Shown here piece after piece: positions 1 through 5,136 of a stretch of DNA of 5,136 nt. The stretch lies in NCBI GenBank assembly GCA_024763575.1, contig JANTFF010000075.1, positions 1 to 5,136 of the forward strand, read 5' to 3'. The stretch comes from Sulfurovum sp. Its GTDB lineage: Bacteria > Campylobacterota > Campylobacteria > Campylobacterales > Sulfurovaceae. The position numbers and the translations under genes are program-made. The notes under the pieces were generated by a model. It was not told the origin of the DNA, did not search any database, and saw nothing but the letters and a program-made list of their open reading frames with translations. Within the stretch, counting starts at the first letter, position 1, and each line of letters begins with the position of its first letter.

Positions 1-1476
1 AGCTAAATCTTTTCCATTTCTAAAGATACCCACTTTCTCTTGCATAATAATTCGCATTCTATCTTTTATATCATAGATTTTTTCATCTCCATCTAGGCTT
101 AGAAGCTCTTGTATATAATTCTCTTGCTTACTTAACTCCTCTTCAGCTATTTTTGTACTTAGAGTAATATCCATACCTTTACAAAAATCTGCAAAATAGT
201 TACCTATAATCATTCCAGATACTACTGTTTCACTCACAGAGTTTCCACCAAGTCTATTAAATCCATGTAAATCCCAACAAGCAGACTCACCACAAGAGAA
301 AAGCCCTTTGATATTTACACTCTCACCTTTTGGAGTAACTCTAATTCCACCCATAGAGTAGTGTTGCATAGGAAGAACTGGCATCCAACCTTTTTCACCC
401 TCATCTGCTGGGTCAATACCATTAAAAGTTTTGCTAATATCTTGCACATCTCTTAGATTTTTCTCTATATGTTCACGACCTAAAATAGAAATATCAAGCC
501 ACAAGTGGTCTCCATAAGGAGATTTAACACCTTTACCTTTTTTGATATGTTCTAGCATTCTTCTACTAACTACATCTCTACTTGCCAAATCTTTTTTCTC
601 TGGTTCATAATCTGGCATAAATCTATATCCATCTTTGTCTCTCAAAACTCCACCATCACCTCGACAACCCTCTGTTAGCAAAATCCCCGATGGAACAATA
701 GGTGTTGGGTGAAATTGAATAGCTTCCATATTTCCAAGATATGCACCTGCTTCTAGTGCTATAGCGTGACCTGTACCTTTACATATAGTGGCATTGGTTG
801 ATTGTTTGTATATTCTTCCATACCCACCAGTTGCAATCATAGTTCCTTTGGCTACATAAGCAGTAAGTTCACCAGTTTTTAAATCTCTTACTACTGCTCC
901 AAAACATTGATTATTATGAGTAATTAAAGATATAGCCTCTTTTTTATCCTCTATTACAACCCCTAATCTCATAGCTTCATTGGTTACAGCATATAGCATA
1001 GTGTGTCCTGTAGCATCAGAGGTATAACAAGTTCTCCACTTTTTAGTTCCACCAAAATCTCTAGCATTAATCAATCCATGAGCTTCATCTTTTTCGGTGA
1101 TAGTTTCTCTTTTTGTATTGATTACTACCTCTCTATCACCTCTTTGGATACGAGTCCAAGGAACACCCCATGATGCTAGTTCTCTAATAGCTTTTGGTGC
1201 AGTATTTACAAACATTCTAGCTACCTCTTGGTCACAACCCCAATCGCTACCCTTTACAGTATCAGCAAAATGAACATCTTCATTATCACCCTCTCCCATT
1301 ACACTATTGGCTAAACTAGCTTGCATACCACCTTGGGCAGCTGAAGAGTGTGAGCGTTTGACAGGAACTAGACTTAATACAATCGTATCTAATCCTTTAG
1401 CAGTTGTAGCAATGGCAGAACGAAGACCTGCTAAACCACCACCAATAATTAGTGCCTCTGTATATTTAATTTTCAT
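1..1476 (-). CDS. frdA: Fumarate reductase flavoprotein subunit FrdA (partial, C-terminus beyond the left edge)
   Basis: This is the catalytic FAD subunit of menaquinol:fumarate reductase. It reduces fumarate to succinate on the cytoplasmic face of the inner membrane, with electrons from FrdB, and can often run in reverse. The visible 492 codons start with an ATG at 1474-1476. The FAD dinucleotide-binding motif [10 protein letters not shown] lies near residues 12-21. The covalent-FAD histidine is H43 in [10 protein letters not shown], the same number as in Wolinella. Further on are F141 in [11 protein letters not shown]256 in QFHPTP, the proton-donor arginine R300 in [10 protein letters not shown]372 in PMQHYSMGG and R408 in HGFNRLGGN, all matching active-site positions known from Wolinella FrdA. 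Small indels explain the numbering shifts. There is no signal peptide or twin-arginine motif, which argues against the periplasmic MfrA type. The family is about 656 residues, so roughly 165 are missing. GGAG lies 7 bases upstream inside frdC, and the two genes overlap by 11 bp. The subunit identity is very secure. Confidence 0.97.
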   Translation of the reverse strand, partial: MKIKYTEALIIGGGLAGLRSAIATTAKGLDTIVLSLVPVKRSHSSAAQGGMQASLANSVMGEGDNEDVHFADTVKGSDWGCDQEVARMFVNTAPKAIRELASWGVPWTRIQRGDREVVINTKRETITEKDEAHGLINARDFGGTKKWRTCYTSDATGHTMLYAVTNEAMRLGVVIEDKKEAISLITHNNQCFGAVVRDLKTGELTAYVAKGTMIATGGYGRIYKQSTNATICKGTGHAIALEAGAYLGNMEAIQFHPTPIVPSGILLTEGCRGDGGVLRDKDGYRFMPDYEPEKKDLASRDVVSRRMLEHIKKGKGVKSPYGDHLWLDISILGREHIEKNLRDVQDISKTFNGIDPADEGEKGWMPVLPMQHYSMGGIRVTPKGESVNIKGLFSCGESACWDLHGFNRLGGNSVSETVVSGMIIGNYFADFCKGMDITLSTKIAEEELSKQENYIQELLSLDGDEKIYDIKDRMRIIMQEKVGIFRNGKDLA

Positions 1477-2236
1477 TTTTTATCTCCATATTTGGAGTAT
1501 ATCTCTCTCCATAATGTTTCTGATGGTCATATCCTATCTTTATATATGCCATAAGTGAAAAAAGCCCAAGAACTAAATAAAAGATAGTAATAGCTTTAAC
1601 AATTTTTCTAGTTTTGACTCTATTTTCTTTAGGATTTTTTCCATCAAACCAACCCCATTTCATAATCAGCCTATAAACCCCAACTCCAGCATGAAGCACC
1701 ACAGAGATTAAAAGCATAAAATAGAGTGGATAAAATGTATCACTATAAATTCTATCACTTGATGCAAAAGGTCCTATATTTTGAGGCTCGGTCAATACTA
1801 TATATAGATGAATTGAACCTAAAAAAAATAACATAAATCCAGTTGTAATTTGAATAATCCATAAATTGGTATCCTTATGTTTCATAAGTTTTGCATGAGT
1901 TTTAAGTCGTAGATACTCTCTATATGAGTTTGGAAATTTCCTCATAGCTAAAAAGGCATGAAATATAAAGATAGCAAATATAATAAAAGCTAAAATAGAT
2001 ATAAATATCGAAGAGCCACCCTTAATAAAAAAATCCAACTCAAACATTTTGGTTAGAGCATACATACTATCTTTTCCCAAGAGAATAGATGATTCAAAAA
2101 GTAGGTGGAGTATAATAAAAATAGCTAAAATTAGCCCTGTAGCACTTTGTAAGAAATCCAGCTTTGCTGGAATTCTACTTTTCTTTTTTTGAGTAGTTTT
2201 GCCTAAAAGGCTTTCTACTATATCTTCTCGTAACAT
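1466..2236 (-). CDS. frdC: Fumarate reductase di-heme cytochrome b subunit FrdC
   Basis: This membrane anchor holds two b hemes and oxidises menaquinol, passing electrons to FrdB and FrdA. At 256 residues it equals the Wolinella succinogenes subunit in length. Five hydrophobic helices are visible at about 30-51, 76-98, 124-149, 168-192 and 215-235. The four heme-ligand histidines fall at H44, H93, H143 and H182, exactly the Wolinella numbers, and the quinol-site glutamate is E66 in KMFELDFF. Other family stretches include [26 protein letters not shown] and MKWGWFDG. The odd point is residue 180 (codon 1697-1699, GTG on the coding strand). It is valine, where Wolinella has the glutamate of the E-pathway that carries protons across the membrane during catalysis. 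The start is fixed because an in-frame TAA lies two codons upstream, yet no Shine-Dalgarno motif precedes it. The last codons carry the ribosome binding site of frdA. Confidence 0.96.
   Translation of the reverse strand: MLREDIVESLLGKTTQKKKSRIPAKLDFLQSATGLILAIFIILHLLFESSILLGKDSMYALTKMFELDFFIKGGSSIFISILAFIIFAIFIFHAFLAMRKFPNSYREYLRLKTHAKLMKHKDTNLWIIQITTGFMLFFLGSIHLYIVLTEPQNIGPFASSDRIYSDTFYPLYFMLLISVVLHAGVGVYRLIMKWGWFDGKNPKENRVKTRKIVKAITIFYLVLGLFSLMAYIKIGYDHQKHYGERYTPNMEIKNEN
1482..1487 (-). promoter_or_regulatory. Ribosome binding site of frdA inside the frdC C-terminal codons
   Basis: On the minus strand GGAGAT lies 7 bases before the frdA ATG at 1474-1476. It is embedded in the frdC codons for Met-Glu-Ile near the end of FrdC. 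The frdC stop (TAA, 1466-1468) lies just inside frdA, giving an 11-base overlap. This supports the chosen frdA start and suggests that translation of the two subunits is coupled. Confidence 0.85.
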
Positions 2237-2257
2237 TGGTTAATTTATATTAAATAT

Positions 2258-2842
2258 TTATGCTTCTACTGGATTTGGAATTAGTGATTTAAGATATTTT
2301 TTAATATCATCCACAACACTATCTAAATCTTTCTCTCCATCTATAACTTTTAATATATTTTGTTCTTTATAATAATTTTCAATTTCAGCTATAGTATCAA
2401 GATATAGTTTCATACTATGATTAAATACCTCTTCACTCTCATTATGATTTGTGAAGTATCTCTCTCTTGCAGTCTCTTCACTTACTCTTACTTCAATTAC
2501 AGATAGAATTTCAACTCTGTTTAGATTATTAATTACATCTCCAAAAGTTTTTACATGCTCTATCTCTCTTGGAAAACCATCAACAAGTACAATATCTGTA
2601 GGTGCATCTAATATAGTTTTACACAACTCATCTATAGTTAGAGAGGTTGGTACTAATTCACCTTTTGATACATAATCATTGATAATTTTACCTACTTTAC
2701 CACCTTTTTGCATATCTTGTTTCAAAATCTTACCCAAAGAGTAACTTGTGATATTAGATAAACATTCATTTGCTACTATTTTTCCATCAGTTGTTTTTCC
2801 TGAACCTGGTGCACCTATAAGAAGTATTAATTTTTTTGACAT
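2258..2842 (-). CDS. adk: Adenylate kinase-like nucleoside monophosphate kinase (divergent)
   Basis: This is a 194-residue cytoplasmic P-loop kinase of the adenylate kinase family, which interconverts ATP and AMP with two ADP. The Walker A motif GAPGSGKTT is at 10-18, with K16 for the phosphates. KGELVP (60-65) and VDGFPR (87-92, with R92) follow the family order, and the C-terminal part LDTIAEIENYYKE is typical of the short-LID form found in Campylobacterota. Several hallmark positions have changed. The usual STGDLLR of the AMP site is SLGKILK (35-41). The LID, normally a GR...RADD segment, is reduced to TNHNESEE (131-138). The arginine expected before the helix that follows the LID is S143. 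Only R92 and R128 remain of the usual arginine set. It may be a weakened adenylate kinase, a kinase for another substrate, or a paralogue alongside a normal adk elsewhere. The start is supported by AAGGA 7 bases upstream. frdC follows after 21 bp, probably in the same transcript. Confidence 0.85.
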   Translation of the reverse strand: MSKKLILLIGAPGSGKTTDGKIVANECLSNITSYSLGKILKQDMQKGGKVGKIINDYVSKGELVPTSLTIDELCKTILDAPTDIVLVDGFPREIEHVKTFGDVINNLNRVEILSVIEVRVSEETARERYFTNHNESEEVFNHSMKLYLDTIAEIENYYKEQNILKVIDGEKDLDSVVDDIKKYLKSLIPNPVEA

Positions 2843-2849
2843 TTCAAAA

Positions 2850-2854
2850 TCCTT
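2850..2854 (-). promoter_or_regulatory. Ribosome binding site of the adk-like gene
   Basis: AAGGA on the minus strand lies 7 bases before the ATG at 2840-2842. This is good spacing and confirms the start. Confidence 0.75.
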
Positions 2855-2872
2855 ATTGTAAATTTTGAAAGA

Positions 2873-2878
2873 ATTATA
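2873..2878 (-). promoter_or_regulatory. Predicted -10 element of the adk-frdCA operon
   Basis: A perfect TATAAT on the minus strand sits about 30 bases before the adk-like start codon, which would leave a leader of roughly 24 bases. No convincing TTGACA-like -35 is visible at 16-18 bases upstream. Campylobacterota sigma-70 promoters commonly lack a conserved -35 and rely on AT-rich upstream DNA, which is present here. This would be the main promoter for adk, frdC and frdA if they form one operon. Confidence 0.55.
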
Positions 2879-2963
2879 CCTAATATAATGATAGTTTATA
2901 CTTAAATTTTATTTAAATACATACATTAATATATAAAAGCAAATTTATCAAATCAAGCTATTT

Positions 2964-2969
2964 TATGAT
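2964..2969 (+). promoter_or_regulatory. Possible -10 element of nadK-recN
   Basis: TATGAT matches the -10 consensus TATAAT at five of six positions and lies 32 bases before the nadK start codon, which would give a leader of about 25 bases. No -35 is recognisable. A second candidate, TATAAA at 2932-2937, is also possible in this AT-rich DNA, so the assignment is tentative. Confidence 0.35.
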
Positions 2970-2989
2970 ACTCTTTCATTAGTTTATAT

Positions 2990-2994
2990 AGGAG
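2990..2994 (+). promoter_or_regulatory. Ribosome binding site of nadK
   Basis: AGGAG lies 7 bases before the ATG at 3002-3004. It is a strong Shine-Dalgarno motif with ideal spacing and fixes the nadK start. Confidence 0.85.
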
Positions 2995-3001
2995 TTGTAT
3001 T

Positions 3002-3862
3002 ATGTCAGAGAAATTAAATCATATAAAAAAAGTTGGATTTGTATTGAGACCAGACTCTCCAAATATTCTTCCAATATATAATGATATAAAATCAAAATTT
3101 GAAAATAAAGGTATAGAAGTTCTATTGGGGCATCTATCAGCAAATATGGTAGGATTAAACGGCATAAATTTTCATAAAATGTGCCAAGAGGTTGACATAT
3201 TGGTCTCTCTTGGTGGAGACGGGACACTACTTTCATTAGTTAGAAAAAGTTATGGATATGATAAACCAGTACTAGGAATTAATGCAGGAAATTTAGGATT
3301 TTTAGCAGATACACCTATAAATTGTGTGGACGATATGGTAGATAAACTACTTGTTGGTGATTATAGAATTGATAACCGTATGATGATTGAGGGGTATATA
3401 GAAAGAGAAAATGACAAAGAGGAGTTTTATGCTTTTAACGATGTGGTTATTACACGACCTACTATCTCTCATATGGTTAAACTTGATGCCTCTATTGATG
3501 GTGATTGGTTTAATACCTATAGAGGTGATGGATTAATTATATCTACTCCTACAGGTTCTACTGCGTATAATCTATCGTTAGGAGGTCCTATTATGTATCC
3601 ACTCTCCAAAGTTTTTATTATGACACCCGTTGCTCCTCACTCTCTCACACAGAGACCATTGGTAGTTCCTAGTGATTTTACTATTGAGATGACTTCACCT
3701 GATGAATTGGTTATAATGGTTGATGGACAGGATAATTATAGTCTAAAAGCTACAGAAAAACTAGTGATAAAAGGTGCAGAGATGAGTGCAAAACTTTTGC
3801 ACAAAAAAGAGCATAGTTATTTCAAAGTCCTCCGAGAAAAGTTATCATGGGGCGATGAGTAA
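3002..3862 (+). CDS. nadK: NAD kinase
   Basis: This cytoplasmic enzyme phosphorylates NAD to NADP using ATP or polyphosphate. It is the only general route to NADP and so feeds biosynthesis and redox defence. The 286 residues match the usual length in this phylum. The diagnostic GGDGT motif is at 71-75 within LVSLGGDGTLLS, with D73 as the catalytic base. GINAGNLGFLAD (92-103), the NAD-binding FNDVVI (145-150, with N146 and D147), GDGLIISTPTGSTAYN (175-190, the conserved glycine-rich loop) and VDGQ (240-243) follow in the family order. All key residues appear intact. The last codon and stop overlap the recN start codon by one base, so the two genes are almost certainly co-transcribed. The nadK-recN pairing is common in Campylobacterota and may link NADP supply and DNA repair only through shared transcription. 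Confidence 0.97.
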   Translation: MSEKLNHIKKVGFVLRPDSPNILPIYNDIKSKFENKGIEVLLGHLSANMVGLNGINFHKMCQEVDILVSLGGDGTLLSLVRKSYGYDKPVLGINAGNLGFLADTPINCVDDMVDKLLVGDYRIDNRMMIEGYIERENDKEEFYAFNDVVITRPTISHMVKLDASIDGDWFNTYRGDGLIISTPTGSTAYNLSLGGPIMYPLSKVFIMTPVAPHSLTQRPLVVPSDFTIEMTSPDELVIMVDGQDNYSLKATEKLVIKGAEMSAKLLHKKEHSYFKVLREKLSWGDE

Positions 3863-5136
3863 TGATTACAAGACTATACCTCAAAGGATTAATCTTATTT
3901 GATAAGGTAGAGTTAGAGTTAGATAGAGGTTTAGTAGTTTTTTCAGGTCCTAGTGGAGCAGGTAAATCTGTTTTAATGAATTCTGTTCTATCCTCTTTTG
4001 GTTACACTACAGCAGAAGCCCTACTATGTGAACTCTCTATTGATAGACCTATCAATTTACATAGTGAAGCATACTCACTAGAAAATGAGATAGTCTTAAA
4101 ATCTATTAAAAGAGATAAAGTTAGATACTATTTAGATGGTCAAAATATCTCTAAAAAATCTCTAAATAAACTCTTTCAACCTTTTGTAAAATATCTATCA
4201 GTTCGTGATAAAAGTGGTTTTGCAAGTGATGAGCTAGTAAAAATTATAGATAATTCACTATTGACAAAAAATAGAAGTTTCAAAAAACTTTTAAAAGAGT
4301 ATAGGAAACGATATATAAATTATAAAATAAAACTATCCCAACTCAACAAAATAAAAGAGGATGAGGTAAAACTAGCTGAACTAATCGAGTTTGCAACTTT
4401 TGAGATAGAAAAAATAGAGAGTATCAATCCTCAAATAGGTGAAGATGAAGAGTTACTAAAAATCAAAAATCAACTATCCAGAATAGATAAGATAAATGAG
4501 GCTTTAACTAGTGCCAATGATATTTTTGATGTAGAAGAGTCAGTAATTGAGGTTTATAGACTATTAGATAAGGAGAGTGGCTTTTTTGTAGATATTATGA
4601 ACCAACTTCGTGCAGATTTTGAAGATATAGAGTTATTGACAGAAGAGTTATCAGAAGTTGATATAGAACAAGTTTTAAATAGACTAGAACAGATATCATC
4701 ACTCAAAACTAGATATGGTAGTATCAAAAAAGCATTAGAGTATGCCCAAAATAAAAAAATCGAGTTGACTGGTTACCAAAATATAGAACAAGACAAAACT
4801 ATGTTGGAGTCATTTTTGGAAATGGAGTCAACAGAACTAAGAATTTTGGCAGGAAAGATAACTCAATATAGGAAAAAAGAGGCTATAGTTATAGAAAAAG
4901 AGTTAGAAAAGTATCTTTTTGAGCTAAAGCTACCTCCTATAAAGTTTCTATTTAATCCCATAATTTTAAATGAGTTAGGTCAAGATAGGGTAGAGATAAA
5001 TTTAGATGGCTCAACTGCTTCAACACTAAGTGGAGGAGAGTTTAATCGTGTTCGTTTAGCTATGATGGTTGTAGCTTTGTCAGGTGAAAAAGATGGTGGT
5101 GTACTAATACTTGATGAGATAGATGCCAATGTAAGT
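3862..5136 (+). CDS. recN: DNA repair ATPase RecN (partial, C-terminus beyond the right edge)
   Basis: RecN is an SMC-like ATPase that gathers and bridges DNA ends in the early steps of double-strand-break repair by recombination. The 425 visible codons contain an N-terminal ATPase half with Walker A GPSGAGKS (29-36), and a long, highly charged, mostly helical middle (about 130-350) consistent with the coiled coil. The ABC signature LSGGE (389-393, within TLSGGEFNRVRLAMM) and Walker B VLILDEID (414-421) follow. The sequence ends just after the start of the D-loop, so roughly 80-100 residues of a typical Campylobacterota RecN of a little over 500 are missing. Walker A reads GPSGAGKS rather than GETGAGKS, and the IHGQHxxQ block of classical RecN is replaced by YLSVRDKSGFASDEL (111-125). 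The start codon overlaps the nadK stop as TAATG. The only ribosome-binding candidate is a weak GGGG about 9 bases upstream, so translation is probably coupled to nadK. Confidence 0.93.
   Translation, partial: MITRLYLKGLILFDKVELELDRGLVVFSGPSGAGKSVLMNSVLSSFGYTTAEALLCELSIDRPINLHSEAYSLENEIVLKSIKRDKVRYYLDGQNISKKSLNKLFQPFVKYLSVRDKSGFASDELVKIIDNSLLTKNRSFKKLLKEYRKRYINYKIKLSQLNKIKEDEVKLAELIEFATFEIEKIESINPQIGEDEELLKIKNQLSRIDKINEALTSANDIFDVEESVIEVYRLLDKESGFFVDIMNQLRADFEDIELLTEELSEVDIEQVLNRLEQISSLKTRYGSIKKALEYAQNKKIELTGYQNIEQDKTMLESFLEMESTELRILAGKITQYRKKEAIVIEKELEKYLFELKLPPIKFLFNPIILNELGQDRVEINLDGSTASTLSGGEFNRVRLAMMVVALSGEKDGGVLILDEIDANVS

Larger units (their letters stand above)
2843..3001. promoter_or_regulatory. 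Divergent intergenic region between the adk-like gene and nadK
   Basis: These 159 very AT-rich bases separate the two divergent gene blocks and should hold both promoters. I see a good -10 for the leftward operon, a weaker one for nadK, and ribosome binding sites at both ends. A short A/T-only inverted repeat (TTAAAT, three bases, ATTTAA) lies at 2902-2916. No G+C-rich hairpin, riboswitch-like structure, tRNA or small ORF is apparent. Confidence 0.7.

Noticed and set aside
1..1476. Alternative identities for the flavoprotein: periplasmic methylmenaquinol:fumarate reductase MfrA, L-aspartate oxidase NadB, or a classical SdhA
   Set aside because: There is no twin-arginine signal as in MfrA, and the covalent-FAD histidine, the Wolinella-like sequence throughout and the adjoining di-heme FrdC point to QFR-type FrdA.
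1307..1558. Plus-strand open frame of 83 codons across the frdA/frdC junction
   Set aside because: It is wholly antisense to frdA and frdC, has no ribosome binding site, and its sequence is explained by the codons of the two real genes.
1821..1828. Run of eight A bases in frdC as a possible phase-variation tract
   Set aside because: Runs of A or T this long are expected in such AT-rich DNA, the frame is intact, and phase-variable tracts in this phylum are usually G or C runs.
2451..2675. Plus-strand open frame of 74 codons inside the adk-like gene
   Set aside because: It is antisense to a clearly recognisable kinase and resembles no protein family.
2843..3001. A terminator, small RNA or riboswitch in the intergenic region
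   Set aside because: The only inverted repeat is short and A/T-only, there is no stable stem followed by a T run, and both flanking genes point away from the region, so no terminator is expected.
3000..3236. Minus-strand open frame of 78 codons at the start of nadK
   Set aside because: It is a shadow of the nadK N-terminus, including its GGDGT region, with no independent initiation signal.
1..5136. A mobile element, CRISPR array, defence system or other undescribed multi-gene system
   Set aside because: No repeats, transposase, integrase, tRNA or compositional break is seen; every gene belongs to a known core family.

Overview
The window is an AT-rich, densely coded stretch of bacterial chromosome, most likely from the Campylobacterota (the former epsilonproteobacteria: Sulfurimonas, Sulfurovum, Arcobacter, Wolinella and relatives). 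The strongest evidence is the fumarate reductase. Its flavoprotein and its di-heme cytochrome b subunit match the Wolinella succinogenes enzyme almost residue for residue as I remember it, and the genes are in the Campylobacterota order frdC-frdA. The nadK-recN pair next to an adenylate kinase gene is also typical of that phylum. The genus cannot be fixed from the sequence alone.

The layout is two divergent gene blocks around one 159-bp intergenic region (2843-3001). Leftward (minus strand), an adenylate kinase-like gene (2258-2842) is followed after 21 bp by frdC (1466-2236). frdC overlaps the start of frdA by 11 bp, and frdA runs off the left edge with 492 codons visible. frdB would be expected beyond the edge. 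Rightward (plus strand), nadK (3002-3862) overlaps by one base (TAATG) with recN, which runs off the right edge with 425 codons visible. No terminator, RNA gene, mobile element, repeat array or CRISPR is visible.

FrdCAB is a membrane-bound menaquinol:fumarate reductase that can also run as a succinate dehydrogenase. The Adk-like protein would balance adenine nucleotides, NadK makes NADP, and RecN is an SMC-like double-strand-break repair protein. These are core functions, and I see no accessory island or undescribed multi-gene system.

Two proteins depart from their families in informative ways. FrdC keeps all four heme-ligand histidines and the quinol-site glutamate at Wolinella numbering, but has valine where the E-pathway glutamate (position 180) should be. 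The Adk-like protein has an intact P-loop but lacks most of the conserved AMP-site and LID arginines, so its activity as an adenylate kinase is open to doubt.
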